Assembly (NCBI RefSeq): GCF_006352025.1
Contig: NZ_CP040936.1
Coordinates: forward strand, 744,001 to 808,000
DNA length: 64,000 bases
Source: Hymenobacter sp. DG01
Lineage (GTDB): Bacteria > Bacteroidota > Bacteroidia > Cytophagales > Hymenobacteraceae
Direction of reading: 5' to 3'
Position numbers and translations under genes: made by a program. Below the pieces are notes generated by a model. The model saw nothing but the letters and a program-made list of their open reading frames with translations. It did not search any database and was not told where the DNA came from. Positions 34,404 to 43,628 of the stretch are shown one piece after another (positions within the stretch are counted from its first letter, which is position 1; each line of letters opens with the position of its first letter).

Positions 34404-34524
34404 CTACCCCCGGAAATATAACGAACCCTTGACGCCAGCACGGATGTCAAGGGTTCATTACATTTCCGGGGGTAGCACGTTCGTCAGAAAGGATGGATTC
34501 GTCGTGCCTCCTCGCCATGACAAC
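34404..34524. repeat. Dispersed repeat, copy 2 (30-bp-arm hairpin plus conserved tail)
   Basis: Arms 34404-34433 and 34446-34475 pair at 28 of 30 positions. The core CCCTTGACG, the ACATTTC-GGGGTAG segment, GTCAG-AAGGATG and the end CTCGCCATGACAAC are all shared with the element at 21021-21121. The gap 34258-34561 contains this, the G-rich tract and GTGA/TCAC arms, and no gene. Confidence 0.75.
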
Positions 34525-34561
34525 TTACCCTCTCACCCTCCTACGCTCATGCCCAGAGGAA

Positions 34562-36259
34562 CTATGCCGTAGCCTCGCCAGCGGTGCTGGCTACCAGGCG
34601 GGTGCTGCCGGGCACCATTAGGGGCGGGGTGGCGGTGGGGCGATAATGCTGAGCTAACAGGTGGGTAGTGGTAGGTGGTTCGGGGCCTTGGTGCAGGGCC
34701 CAGATCTGGGTTTTCAGCTCCGCTTCGTCGCGGCTCACGCCCCGGTCGTGCTGCTGGGCATGCTCCTCCCACGATTCGGTCATGAAATACTCCACCATAC
34801 GGGTTGGGTCGGCCAGATCAGCGTAGAGGCCCCAGCCAATGGCGCCTTCCCGGCGGCGGATGCGGGCCAGCTGCTCCATTAAGTAGGTGAAGGCCGGGCG
34901 GTCGGAGGGCAGGACGCGGTACGTGGTGGTGATGATAACGGGGCCATCTTCCGGGTCGGGCTCTTCGGCCAGAATGGGCTCGGGGCGGGACCGGGCGGGC
35001 GTATGGTCGAGGCTTTCGGGGGAGTTACGCAGCGAGAACCGCAGGGCCAGCAGCGTGGTCAGGCCCAACCAGCCGGCGGCTCCGGTCAGGGCCAGGGGTA
35101 GGCTCGCGCGCTCGGCCACGGTTCCCCACACCACGCTGCCCAGGGCCATGCCGCCCTGAATGGTGAGCAGGTACAGACTGATGGTACGGGCCTGCACCCA
35201 ACGGGGCACCACCGTCTGCACACCCACGCTAAACGAGTTCAGCACCAGCATCCAGGCCATGCCCACCAACGTCAGCAGGCCATATAGCAGCCAGTGGTTA
35301 TCGGCGTAGCCCAGCCCCAGCAGGCTCACGGCAAAGGCCCCGGTTGCCAGCGTCACACGCCAGTCGATGCTGAGGCGGCGGTTGAGACGGGGCAGGATGA
35401 AGGCGGCAATAACGGCCCCCAGCCCCATGCAGGAAAGCAGCAGGGAGTAGAAGGAGGTGGGCTCGTGGAGGCGGCGCGCTACCACGGCCGGCATCAGGGC
35501 AAACAGGGCGCTGGCCCCAAACGTGAAGCTTACCCCCCGCACCAGAATGTGCTGCACCGCCGGCGCAAAACGGGCGTAGCGGATGCCACCCCGAATGGCC
35601 GCTACCAGTCGTTCCGTGGCCAGGGTAGAGGTAGCCTGGGGCTCGCGCTTCCAGCTGTACACCATGTAGATAGTAGCTAAAAACGACAACCCGTTCAGCA
35701 GAAAAGCCGCGCCGGCCGAGAAGTAGCCGATAACCAACCCGCCCAGGGCCGGACCAAAAGCGCGGGCCAGGTTGAAGCTCACGCTGTTGAGGGCAATGGC
35801 CTGGGGTAGCTCCTGGCGGGGCACCAATTCGGGCGTCACGGTTTGCCACACGGGGTTGTTCAGGGCCCCGCCCAGGCCCAGCAGAAACGTGAGGGTCAGC
35901 AGCAGCCAGGGGTTGTTGAGGCCGAGCAGCGTGACAGCGGCCAGCAGCAGGGCCACCACGGCCATCCAGGTTTGAGTGGCCAGCAGCATTTTGCGGCGGT
36001 CCACCAGGTCGGCCAGGGCGCCAGCGGGCAGACTCAGCAGAAACACGGGCAGCGCCGAGGCCGTCTGGAGCAGGGCCACCAGCACCGGTGAGGTCGTCAG
36101 CTCCGTCATCAGCCCTACGGCGCCCACGTTCTGCATCCACGTCCCGATGTTCGACACGAAAGACGCAATCCACAGCATCCGGAAAAACGGAATCTTCAGG
36201 GGCGTAAACGGCGAGGCGGACGGAGCAGGCGGGGTAGGGGCAGTAACGGGAGCAGACAT
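34562..36259 (-). CDS. MFS transporter (MFS_3/EntS-like) with C-terminal dimeric-barrel domain
   Basis: 565 residues. After a Pro-rich leader, 12 helices run from about residue 25 to 425 (FRMLWIASFVSNIGTWMQNVGAVGLM, ALADLVDRRKMLLATQTWMAV). This is the DUF894/MFS_3 branch that includes the enterobactin exporter EntS. The part from about 455 to 550 (VIITTTYRVLPSDRPAFTYLMEQLARIRRREGAIGWGLYAD ... RMVEYFMTESWEEHAQQH) is a cytoplasmic alpha/beta-barrel related to antibiotic-biosynthesis monooxygenases, a fusion known in this family. It probably exports a small molecule; the barrel may modify or sense it. The stop is next to a GTGA-type junction arm, and the upstream junction (36277-36456) is a full hairpin. 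Confidence 0.85.
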   Translation of the reverse strand: MSAPVTAPTPPAPSASPFTPLKIPFFRMLWIASFVSNIGTWMQNVGAVGLMTELTTSPVLVALLQTASALPVFLLSLPAGALADLVDRRKMLLATQTWMAVVALLLAAVTLLGLNNPWLLLTLTFLLGLGGALNNPVWQTVTPELVPRQELPQAIALNSVSFNLARAFGPALGGLVIGYFSAGAAFLLNGLSFLATIYMVYSWKREPQATSTLATERLVAAIRGGIRYARFAPAVQHILVRGVSFTFGASALFALMPAVVARRLHEPTSFYSLLLSCMGLGAVIAAFILPRLNRRLSIDWRVTLATGAFAVSLLGLGYADNHWLLYGLLTLVGMAWMLVLNSFSVGVQTVVPRWVQARTISLYLLTIQGGMALGSVVWGTVAERASLPLALTGAAGWLGLTTLLALRFSLRNSPESLDHTPARSRPEPILAEEPDPEDGPVIITTTYRVLPSDRPAFTYLMEQLARIRRREGAIGWGLYADLADPTRMVEYFMTESWEEHAQQHDRGVSRDEAELKTQIWALHQGPEPPTTTHLLAQHYRPTATPPLMVPGSTRLVASTAGEATA

Positions 36260-36276
36260 GTAGCTCCCTTACGTAG

Positions 36277-36456
36277 AAGTGGTGATGAGGTAAATGGTGA
36301 TGGGGTGACAGGTGATGGGGGGACAGGTAAATGGTGAAGAGGTGATAGGGTGTACTGGCGGTAGGCGTCTGCCGTCCACTCATCATTCACCTCATCACTA
36401 TCTACCTCGTCACCCCATCACCTCTTCACCTGTCACCTGTCACCTCATCACCACTT
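36277..36456 (-). repeat. GTGA/TCAC junction hairpin between two genes
   Basis: On the minus (sense) strand a GTGA-rich arm begins at the stop codon of the upstream gene, and a TCAC-rich arm ends about 17 bases before the ATG at 36259. The outer 15 bases (36277-36291 with 36442-36456) pair perfectly, and the rest is imperfect repeats with a spacing of 8-10 bases. It fills the whole 195-base gap. Confidence 0.8.
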
Positions 36457-38629
36457 ACAACCTGAGGCCGATGCCGGGGCCGAGCAGGATGAAAGGTTTG
36501 CCTTTACCAAGCAGGTAGCCGCCCCCCAGATAAAGTGGGAACGTGAGCTTGGCGTCGCTGCGGGTGGGGTAAATAGAGCCCAGAATAACCACACCCAGGT
36601 CGCGGTTGGCGTCTTTGTTGCTGGTGCTGGTCAGGTTGAAGGCGTTGAGCGCCACAAATCCGGCTCCCACTTTATACGGGCGCAGGCGGTTGATTTTCTC
36701 GGGGTGGTAAAAGCTCAGCTGCCCCAGCATGGCCAGGGAAATACCACCAAACGAGGTGTAGCTCGACTCGCCCGAGTACTTGGTTAGCAGGCCGCCCGGA
36801 AAGCTCACGTCAATATCAAACTTGACGCGGCGCTGCAGCACCAACTCCAGCTTCTGCGAGAAGCCCGGCTCCTGGTACTGGCTCTGGGTATGCTTCACCG
36901 TGATGATGATAGTACTCCAGTCGTCGAGGGCGTAGGTTTTGCGGTAGCTGAGTAGGTTGTTGAGGCTGATATTACCCACCTGGCACTGCTTATCCTGGTA
37001 GAAAGCTGCCCGCACCGAGCTGCCATCGGGGCACACCACAATGTTATCAATGGTGCGCATCTCAATCAGCTCGCCCTTGGCGTTCTGGGTCCGGATGTCG
37101 AAAGTCAGATACTGCTTGCCGTAGAGCTGCTGCTCCGAGTCGATGGCGCCGGTATTGAAGCTGAACACCACGTCGCTGATGGTGCGGTTGTAAAGCACCG
37201 GCCCGTTCAGGCGCGTCAGCGGCCGGGGCGATTCGCCAAACGTCACGCCCACGAAATCGAGCGGATGGGGCCGCTGGAACTCCCGTACCGAGAGCCCAAA
37301 GCCAGTGGGCTGGCCCGCGTTGAAAATAGTAATGCGCTTTTTATCAATGGTAACCGGCACCTGCACCCGGTACACCACCGCCGCGTCGGAGCGAATACTG
37401 GAGTCGGAGGGAATCACCTGCACATCCTCAAAGTGAAACCGAGCCCGGGTCAGCGACTCGCCTTCCAGGCGCACGTCCACGGTTTCGCCGGGGTTCACGG
37501 TGGTGTTGGTAGTCCAGTCGCCGCCGCGGTGGCGCACGCTCACGGCGCTGATGGCGGTTTTGGGTGAGATGTTGAAGTTGGTAACGTACTTAGCCTGGTC
37601 GTTTTCCTTGATGTAGAGGTAGCTCTCGATCTGGCGGTGGGTGTTGTACACGCGCAGCCAGCACAGCACCCGGTCGTTGGTGAGGTACTGGCGGGTAAAC
37701 AACTCGGCAATCAGGGCGCCTCCGGCTTCCTCCTGGTCCTCAATGCGGTAGGTGCGCTTCAGATCAAAGGTGCGGCCATTGTCCAGAATAAGCTCTACGC
37801 CCCGGCGGCGCGAGGACTCGTCCAGGGTAATTTCCTTTTTATCAACGCTCAGGAAGCGCAGGCGCGAGGCCTTCACGGTGAACTCCTGGCGGATGGGGGG
37901 TAGGGCGTAGGTAACGCGGCGGTTGTTATCGGTCAGGAAAGGGCGCTCGGTTTGGGGGCGCAGGGTAAGCTGGCGCGTACCCAGGGCGTTGGGCAGCACA
38001 TGCAGGCGCAGCACGCCTTTCTCCTGCTCAATGCGGTAATCAATGTCCTGCCCGCGTGTCCATTCCGGCGTCACGCGGATGTTTTTGGGGTTGTTGCTGC
38101 TCAGGTCGAACACCTTTTCCTCGCCCACGAACAGCTCCGTGTCCGAAGGCCGGAACTCCAGCGCCGTGCGCGTAACGGGCAGCAGCTTCACGGTTTGGGC
38201 CAGGGGCGGGCGCCCCACCGAGTCGGATGGCTGGCGGAAGGTAAGGCTCAGAAACTTGTTGCCGCCCAGGTCCTTAAACCGCAGCTTGGCGCGGTAATAC
38301 TGGCCCCCGTCCACGGCTGTGAGCGAGTCAACCAGGGTGAAGTCGGCGGAGCGCTGCAGGCGCAGGGCACTGGCGCGCGTCGGCACCTCAGGATACACCA
38401 GCAGCTCGGCGGCTTCGTCATCCTGGCGGTAGTAGAAGTACACGTGCGGCTCGCCCTGCACGGTTACTGTGTTGCGGCTCAGGCTATAACGGGTGGTATC
38501 GGTGCGCAGGCTCAGGTCGCGCACCAGGGAAAGTTGCTGGGCCTGGGCAGTCAGGCCACAAAGGAGCAGCAGCAGAGCGGCCAGGCCCCACACGCCCGGC
38601 AGCCTGCGGAACCCGGAGAAGTTCAACAC
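36455..38629 (-). CDS. Large secreted protein of unknown function with possible outer-membrane C-terminus
   Basis: 724 residues from GTG 38629, chosen because it places a normal signal peptide (two Arg, then a hydrophobic run ending GLTAQAQQ) at the N-terminus; the frame is open to 38728. The mature part is mostly beta-rich, with repeated Ig-like-looking blocks and no recognised catalytic motif. The last 100 residues (FGGISLAMLGQLSFYHPEKINRL to GPGIGLRL) alternate glycine and hydrophobic residues like outer-membrane strands. It may be a cell-surface protein of a kind common in Hymenobacter, but I do not know the family. It lies upstream of the MFS gene, linked by the junction hairpin, so the two may be co-transcribed. 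Confidence 0.65.
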   Translation of the reverse strand: MLNFSGFRRLPGVWGLAALLLLLCGLTAQAQQLSLVRDLSLRTDTTRYSLSRNTVTVQGEPHVYFYYRQDDEAAELLVYPEVPTRASALRLQRSADFTLVDSLTAVDGGQYYRAKLRFKDLGGNKFLSLTFRQPSDSVGRPPLAQTVKLLPVTRTALEFRPSDTELFVGEEKVFDLSSNNPKNIRVTPEWTRGQDIDYRIEQEKGVLRLHVLPNALGTRQLTLRPQTERPFLTDNNRRVTYALPPIRQEFTVKASRLRFLSVDKKEITLDESSRRRGVELILDNGRTFDLKRTYRIEDQEEAGGALIAELFTRQYLTNDRVLCWLRVYNTHRQIESYLYIKENDQAKYVTNFNISPKTAISAVSVRHRGGDWTTNTTVNPGETVDVRLEGESLTRARFHFEDVQVIPSDSSIRSDAAVVYRVQVPVTIDKKRITIFNAGQPTGFGLSVREFQRPHPLDFVGVTFGESPRPLTRLNGPVLYNRTISDVVFSFNTGAIDSEQQLYGKQYLTFDIRTQNAKGELIEMRTIDNIVVCPDGSSVRAAFYQDKQCQVGNISLNNLLSYRKTYALDDWSTIIITVKHTQSQYQEPGFSQKLELVLQRRVKFDIDVSFPGGLLTKYSGESSYTSFGGISLAMLGQLSFYHPEKINRLRPYKVGAGFVALNAFNLTSTSNKDANRDLGVVILGSIYPTRSDAKLTFPLYLGGGYLLGKGKPFILLGPGIGLRL

Positions 38630-38830
38630 GGCAATCAAAAGAAAAGCAGCTCCCGACCCACCGAAAGCTGCGCAAAGGTAGGACGCGGCATAGGCCGGTT
38701 GCACTTCGGCGGCCCTTTTTTTCCGCAAACAGAAAGCAGAAGCGCCCCACGCTACCCCTCACGGCAGCGCGGGGCGGCCCGCAAGCCGCTACTTCGGGTA
38801 GGCCCAGAATCCGCCCGCAGAAACCAGACC

Positions 38831-39550
38831 CTACCTCTTACCCGTGTTTTGCGCGTGCCAGTCCTGCATCTGTTTGATTTCCTTTTGCTGGGCCTCCAGC
38901 ATCTGGCGGGCCATTTCCTTGAGCCGGGCATCCTGGCCGTGGGCAAGCTCGGCCCGGGCCATGTCCACGGCGCTCTGGTGGTGCACCGTCATGAGCAGAT
39001 TGAAATTCAGATCGGGGTTGGTGCCCGCCTGGGGCATGTTCTGCATCATGTCCGTCATGGAGGCGTTCATTTTGCGGGCGAAGGGGTCAGCGGGGTCTTC
39101 GGGCTTGTAGTTGGCCGGAGCACTGGCCAGGCGGTTGACACTGGCTTCCAATTCCTTGATTTCCCTTTGCTGGTCGGCCCTGATTTTCTCCGCCATCCGG
39201 CGCATTGTAGCGTCCTGTCCGTCGCGCAGCTCCAGGTCGGCCATCACCACGGCGCCCTTGTGGTGCTCCAGCATATGACGGGCGAAATCGTAATCGGTGT
39301 TGCCCCGGGGCTTGGTAGCGTGCATCTGCTGCATCATCTCATTCATGGCCGTCAGTTGGGGCGAGGCGCCGGCCGGGGCGGCCGCCGAGTGTCCCATAGC
39401 CGCGTGGTCCATGCCAGCCATGCCGTCGGCGGCCGGGGCGTTTGCGGTGGCAGTAGCTTCCGAGTCGGGAGTGTTGTGGGCGTTGTTGCAGCTGCTGAGC
39501 AGCAGGGCTGCTGAAAAGAAAGCGGCAAGGCCAAAAGCTGGAGTTTTCAT
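38831..39550 (-). CDS. DUF305 lipoprotein, two domains
   Basis: 239 residues. The lipoprotein signal ends in LLLSSC (Cys about 21). A Met/His-rich spacer (DGMAGMDHAAMGH) looks metal-binding. Two DUF305 four-helix units follow, each with the hallmark His pair, MLEHHKGAVVMADLEL and LMTVHHQSAVDMARAEL. DUF305 proteins bind copper or silver in the periplasm and usually sit with copper exporters. Here the gene starts back to back with a Cu+ P-type ATPase (39703), and the 150 bases between carry four phased direct repeats. The pair is thus most likely a copper-tolerance unit: export by the ATPase, capture outside by this lipoprotein. Confidence 0.85.
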   Translation of the reverse strand: MKTPAFGLAAFFSAALLLSSCNNAHNTPDSEATATANAPAADGMAGMDHAAMGHSAAAPAGASPQLTAMNEMMQQMHATKPRGNTDYDFARHMLEHHKGAVVMADLELRDGQDATMRRMAEKIRADQQREIKELEASVNRLASAPANYKPEDPADPFARKMNASMTDMMQNMPQAGTNPDLNFNLLMTVHHQSAVDMARAELAHGQDARLKEMARQMLEAQQKEIKQMQDWHAQNTGKR

Positions 39551-39604
39551 GGTGGCAAGGGGTAGGGTGGGAAAGCTGGGTAGGAGGCGTGAAAATCATG
39601 CAAG

Positions 39605-39643
39605 ATTCCGGAAGAATTCCGTACGAACTCCGGCGCATTCCGG
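39605..39643 (+). promoter_or_regulatory. Four phased direct repeats (ATTCCGG), probable copper-regulator site
   Basis: ATTCCGG at 39605, ATTCCGT at 39616, ACTCCGG at 39627 and ATTCCGG at 39637, spaced 11, 11 and 10 bases, in the divergent copper-gene control region. They end four bases before the putative -7 element of the ATPase promoter. Direct repeats at one helical turn are typical of response-regulator (OmpR-family) sites. Confidence 0.6.
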
Positions 39644-39646
39644 CTG

Positions 39647-39654
39647 TTCCTTTG
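39647..39654 (+). promoter_or_regulatory. Candidate -7 element of the copper ATPase
   Basis: TTCCTTTG matches TAnnTTTG except at the second base. It lies 49 bases before the ATG at 39703, with the direct repeats covering its -33 region. Confidence 0.4.
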
Positions 39655-39702
39655 TAGCAGATAAGAAGGCGGCCTTCCCGCGCCGCTTTGTTGCGTACCG
39701 CT

Positions 39703-41976
39703 ATGGAACCTACCACCCGAACCGAAACCCTCGATATTGAGGGCATGACCTGCGCCTCGTGCGCTTCCTTCGTCGAAAAGTCGCTGAGCCGCACCCCGGG
39801 CGTGCAGCGGGCCGTGGTCAACTTCGCCACCGAGAAAGCTACCATTGACTACCTGCCTGCCCAGACCAGCCCCGCTACCCTGCGGGAGGCCGTGCTACAG
39901 GCCGGCTACGGCGTCAGTGAGCGGGCTCCCGATACCAGCGCCGCCGACCGGCAGGCAGAAGTTGACCGGCAGAAAGCGCAGGCCTACCAGCAGCTCCGGC
40001 GCCGGTTCGGGGTAGCCGCGGGCCTGGCCCTGGTCATCATGCCCCTGAGTATGCTCATGCTCTGGCCCGCCCTGCTCCAGCACATCAATATGCAGTGGCT
40101 GAACTACCTGCTGCTGCTGCTAACACTACCCGTGCTGCTGTACAGCGGCCGCGAGTTCTACGTGGCGGCCTGGAACGGCCTGCGGCACCGTACCGCCAAC
40201 ATGGATACGCTGATTGCCGTGGGCACCGGCGCGGCCTTCCTCTACAGTCTGGCCGCTACCCTCGCGCCCGGCTTGTTTCTGCGCCGCGGCCTGATGCCCG
40301 AGGTGTATTACGACACCACGGCCACCATCATTGCCCTGATTCTGCTGGGCAAAGTGCTGGAGCTGCGCGCCAAAACCCAAACCTCCGCCGCCATCAGGGC
40401 CCTGCTGGGGCTGCAGGCCAAAACGGCCCGGGTGGTGCGCCCCGGCGGGCTGGAAGTGGACGTGCCCCTGGAGCAGGTGCAGCCCGGCGACCTGGTGGCC
40501 GTGCGCCCCGGCGAGAAGGTAGCCACCGATGGGGTAGTGGAAGAGGGACATTCCGCCGTGGACGAGGCCATGCTGACGGGCGAGAGCCTGCCGGTGGCGA
40601 AAAAGGCCGGCGACCTGGTGTTCGGGGCTACCCTCAACAAAACCGGGGCCTTCCGCTTCCGGGTGACCAAAGTAGGCGCCGATACCCTGCTCTCTCAAAT
40701 TGTAAAGCTGGTAGAAGATGCTCAGGGCAGCCGCGCCCCCATTCAGCGCCTGGCCGATAAAGTCAGCGCCGTCTTCTTGCCCACGGTCATTGGTATTGCC
40801 CTGCTCACCTTTGTGCTTTGGTTTAGCCTGGCCCCGGTGGAAAGCCGCCTGCCCCTGGCTCTGGTCAATTTTGTGGCCGTGCTTATTATAGCTTGCCCCT
40901 GCGCCCTGGGGCTGGCTACCCCCACTGCCATTATGGTGGGTACGGGCAAAGGGGCCGAGTACGGCGTGCTGATCCGCAGCGCCGAAGCCCTAGAGAAAGC
41001 CTACCAGGTAACCACCGTGCTCCTCGATAAAACCGGCACCATTACCTGCGGGGAGCCCACCGTCACGGACCTGGTGGCCGCGCCGGGCTGGGCGCCAGCT
41101 CGTCTGCTACCTCTGGTAGCGGCCGTAGAGCGCCTTTCTGAGCACCCACTGGCCGAGGCAGTGGTGCGCTACGCCGCAAGCCAGGGAGCCGCGCCCCTGT
41201 CTGCCACCGACTTCCGGGCCGTGGAAGGCAAGGGGGCTGCTGCTACGGTGCAGGGCCAGGCGGTGCTGATCGGCAACGGGCGGCTCCTGGCGGAAGCCGG
41301 CATTAGCCTGCCGCCAGATCTGCAGCAGCAGGCCGATGCCCTGCTGCTGCAGGCCAAAACGGTACTTTACGTGGCGGTAGCCGGGCAGGCCGCCGGGCTG
41401 CTCGGGGTAGCTGACACCGTGCGCCCTACCTCGGCGGCAGCCATCAAGCGCCTGCAAAACTTGGGAATTGAAGTGGTCATGATGACCGGCGACAACCCCC
41501 AGACGGCCGCCGAGGTAGCCCGGCAGATGGGCATCAAGCGGTACTTCGCCGAAGTGCTACCCCAGGATAAAGCCGCCAAGGTAAAGGAGCTGCAGCAGGA
41601 GGGGCGCACCGTAGCTATGGTGGGGGACGGCGTTAACGATGCCCCGGCCCTGGCCCAGGCCGACATTGGGCTGGCTATGGGCCAAGGTACTGATGTGGCC
41701 CTGGAAGCCGCCGGCATCACCCTCATGCGCTCTGATCTGCAGGGCGTGGTAACGGCCATTGAACTCTCACGCCAGACCATGCGCACCATCCGGCAGAACC
41801 TGTTTTTTGCCTTTATTTATAACACGCTGGGCATTCCGGTAGCCGCTGGGCTGCTTTACCCCGTCTTTGGGCTGTTGCTCTCGCCCATGCTGGCAGCCGG
41901 CGCCATGGCCCTGAGCTCCGTATCGGTACTGACTAACTCGCTACGGTTGCGTCGCTTTTCGCCCACGGCTCCTTGA
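39703..41976 (+). CDS. copA: Copper-translocating P1B-type ATPase
   Basis: 757 residues from ATG 39703. One N-terminal metal-binding domain has GMTCASC (Cys17, Cys20). The transport helix carries CPC in [13 protein letters not shown]. Also present are the phosphorylation site DKTGTIT, the SEHPLAEA nucleotide-binding His-Pro and the hinge [10 protein letters not shown]. The last two helices carry [11 protein letters not shown] and [15 protein letters not shown], the YN...P and MxxSS residues of the Cu+ (CopA) subclass. It exports cuprous ions across the inner membrane. The divergent DUF305 lipoprotein and the direct-repeat control region strengthen the copper assignment. An upstream TTG at 39688 is less likely. 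Silver as a further substrate cannot be excluded. Confidence 0.93.
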   Translation: MEPTTRTETLDIEGMTCASCASFVEKSLSRTPGVQRAVVNFATEKATIDYLPAQTSPATLREAVLQAGYGVSERAPDTSAADRQAEVDRQKAQAYQQLRRRFGVAAGLALVIMPLSMLMLWPALLQHINMQWLNYLLLLLTLPVLLYSGREFYVAAWNGLRHRTANMDTLIAVGTGAAFLYSLAATLAPGLFLRRGLMPEVYYDTTATIIALILLGKVLELRAKTQTSAAIRALLGLQAKTARVVRPGGLEVDVPLEQVQPGDLVAVRPGEKVATDGVVEEGHSAVDEAMLTGESLPVAKKAGDLVFGATLNKTGAFRFRVTKVGADTLLSQIVKLVEDAQGSRAPIQRLADKVSAVFLPTVIGIALLTFVLWFSLAPVESRLPLALVNFVAVLIIACPCALGLATPTAIMVGTGKGAEYGVLIRSAEALEKAYQVTTVLLDKTGTITCGEPTVTDLVAAPGWAPARLLPLVAAVERLSEHPLAEAVVRYAASQGAAPLSATDFRAVEGKGAAATVQGQAVLIGNGRLLAEAGISLPPDLQQQADALLLQAKTVLYVAVAGQAAGLLGVADTVRPTSAAAIKRLQNLGIEVVMMTGDNPQTAAEVARQMGIKRYFAEVLPQDKAAKVKELQQEGRTVAMVGDGVNDAPALAQADIGLAMGQGTDVALEAAGITLMRSDLQGVVTAIELSRQTMRTIRQNLFFAFIYNTLGIPVAAGLLYPVFGLLLSPMLAAGAMALSSVSVLTNSLRLRRFSPTAP

Positions 41977-41987
41977 GTTTCACCGAG

Positions 41988-42050
41988 GCCCAATCAGCCT
42001 GCCCGGTACGAAGCCAGAAGCTGCTTTCGTACCGGGCAGGCTGATTGGGC
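41988..42050 (+). terminator. 25-bp perfect hairpin after copA
   Basis: Arms 41988-42012 and 42026-42050 pair perfectly over 25 bases around a 13-base loop. There is no T-run. Confidence 0.65.
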
Positions 42051-42075
42051 GCCCGATCAAGCTGGATGAAAAAGA

Positions 42076-42110
42076 AAACGCTCTGTAAACAAGATGTTTA
42101 CAGAGCGTTT
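42076..42110 (+). terminator. 15-bp hairpin directly before the HNH gene
   Basis: 15-bp perfect stem (42076-42090 with 42096-42110), A-run on the left and a short T-run at the right arm's end. The right arm stops two bases before ATG 42113. It may end read-through from copA or act as a leader structure for the HNH gene. Confidence 0.6.
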
Positions 42111-42112
42111 CT

Positions 42113-42778
42113 ATGTGTACACAAGACAACTACCTTGTTTCTGACCAAGGAGGCGTTTTTTCCGTGCAAGCTGACCAGTGTTGCCGCTACCATTCGGATA
42201 AAAAAGGCGTGCACATGGTTCGGCTGACTTCGCACGGTGTAACGTCATGGATAATAGTGCCAATACTCGTTGCTATGAGCTTCATTCCCAATGATGATGT
42301 GCGCAACACGCACGTTATTCACATCAATGGGGACCGGACTGACAACAGAGCTGAAAACCTGCGGTACGGGCATCAATGGGAGTTGACGGCCGAAATTCTG
42401 AAACTTGGTATCCAACGGAAAAACCAGCTCCACAACAACCCAAGAAACTTGAGTAGGGAGGATGTCCAACTTCTTCATTCCGCTTACGCGACTGGAGCAA
42501 CGGCACCTGAACTGGCAGAATATTATGGCATCAGTAACCATGCAGTTAATAGTAACCTGCGCTACAACACGCACACTTTGGATGTGGCGCTTGAAATCGA
42601 TGAACAGGCCATATCACCAACCGCGCCACCCGCGCCCACGGCCAGCGAAGAAACTGCTCTGCCGCAGACTGATTCAAAACTGACACCTCCCCTCACGCCG
42701 CCGGTACCTCCAACTGCAGCAGATGGTGACTGGCTGCCTCATGGCAAAAGAGGAAAAGCCCTACCCGTAAACGGGTAG
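42113..42778 (+). CDS. HNH homing-endonuclease-like protein (NUMOD4-HNH-HTH)
   Basis: 221 residues. Residues 6-50 look like a worn NUMOD4 module (YLVSDQGGVFSV). The HNH block is LVAMSFIPNDDVRNTHVIHINGDRTDNRAENLRYG, matching the HNH_3 pattern (hHiDgdxxNNrxxNL), with the first His preserved as His in VIHINGD. A helix-turn-helix follows (LSREDVQLLHSAYATGATAPELAEYYGIS), as in phage-type free-standing homing endonucleases. The tail is Pro/Thr-rich, and the last 16 codons lie inside a 36-bp hairpin. The gene is AT-richer than its neighbours. Two decayed relatives lie at 44836 and 47063, so this stretch has repeatedly received such elements. Activity is likely but not certain. Confidence 0.75.
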   Translation: MCTQDNYLVSDQGGVFSVQADQCCRYHSDKKGVHMVRLTSHGVTSWIIVPILVAMSFIPNDDVRNTHVIHINGDRTDNRAENLRYGHQWELTAEILKLGIQRKNQLHNNPRNLSREDVQLLHSAYATGATAPELAEYYGISNHAVNSNLRYNTHTLDVALEIDEQAISPTAPPAPTASEETALPQTDSKLTPPLTPPVPPTAADGDWLPHGKRGKALPVNG

Positions 42779-42806
42779 GGCTTTTCCTCTTTTGCCATGA
42801 GGCAGC
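42733..42806. repeat. 36-bp perfect hairpin overlapping the end of the HNH gene
   Basis: Arms 42733-42768 and 42771-42806 are perfect reverse complements over 36 bases with a 2-base loop. The stop codon of the HNH gene (42776-42778) lies in the right arm, so the hairpin encodes the C-terminus. Confidence 0.85.
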
Positions 42807-42812
42807 GTAGAT

Positions 42813-43550
42813 TTGCTTACTCAGCTAACCAAGTTTGATTTAATGCAACAGTTGTCAATTCCTTCGTTGAGTGGTACCGCGTACTTGAATAGTTACCAAC
42901 CGCTTTGTTATAATACACCCGGACGAAATGCCCTCCAACGCCACAGAGACTTACAGCCCTACGAGGATGCCTCTTGCCGGAGGGAACCAGATTTTCTTCA
43001 CCCTCTTGCGCCAATATCAAGCGTATGTCGGGGGCAAAGGTTTGTACCGCGTCTACAAGAAGGTGATGTGGTCGCGTACATGACGAAACGTATGGATGGC
43101 GGGCATTACCTCACGGCAGTATTACAAGTTATAAAAAACCTACGCGATAAGAACAGCCATCAACTTGTGGCGGACCACTGCGAGAGCCTAGGCCATGCTC
43201 TTCCCAGCAACTGCATGGTCCGTAATAATACACCGCTCACCCTGGACAAGACTGGCGGCTTCCGTAGCAAAGGGCGCGAAACGGTGGCTGCTGTAGCACG
43301 CGGTAATGAAGACGAGATGTCTACCATCATCCGTGCCTGGGATGGTATGTATCGGAAGCGTATTATAGTTACGCCCAATGTGGCGCTAACTAAACCTCAT
43401 TACGTAGAGTTACGCACACCATCTTTCCTGACCGACCAGCACCTAGTAGATGCATTCGGAAAAGTACCATACACGTTGAATCCGCCGAAGACAACGCTGG
43501 AGCGTCTTAATATATTATTGTCATCAGTGGGTATTCAACCAGTCGAATAG
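42813..43550 (+). CDS. Hypothetical protein with PUA/ASCH-like core; N-terminus uncertain
   Basis: Frame open for 245 residues. The part from about residue 75 onward looks real: RFVPRLQEGDVVAYMTKRMDGGHYLTAVLQVI followed by LPSNCMVRNNTPLTLDKTGG. The PRLxEGDVVxY pattern is that of PUA/ASCH-like or nucleotide-modification-associated domains; I cannot name the exact family. The first 70 residues (for example LQRHRDLQPYEDASCRREP) look unlike protein. Another frame from ATG 42928 reads MPSNATETYSPTRMPLAGGNQIFFTLLRQYQ, which looks better, so the gene may carry a one-base frameshift near 43020-43030. It is AT-rich and sits between the HNH gene and a membrane protein. Function unknown. Confidence 0.5.
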   Translation: MLTQLTKFDLMQQLSIPSLSGTAYLNSYQPLCYNTPGRNALQRHRDLQPYEDASCRREPDFLHPLAPISSVCRGQRFVPRLQEGDVVAYMTKRMDGGHYLTAVLQVIKNLRDKNSHQLVADHCESLGHALPSNCMVRNNTPLTLDKTGGFRSKGRETVAAVARGNEDEMSTIIRAWDGMYRKRIIVTPNVALTKPHYVELRTPSFLTDQHLVDAFGKVPYTLNPPKTTLERLNILLSSVGIQPVE

Positions 43551-43628
43551 TTTACTATTTGTGAAAGGATTATTCATGCACTTCGATAAGGTCTTGCTGG
43601 TGGCAACATCTTATCTGCTCTTAGTGTC

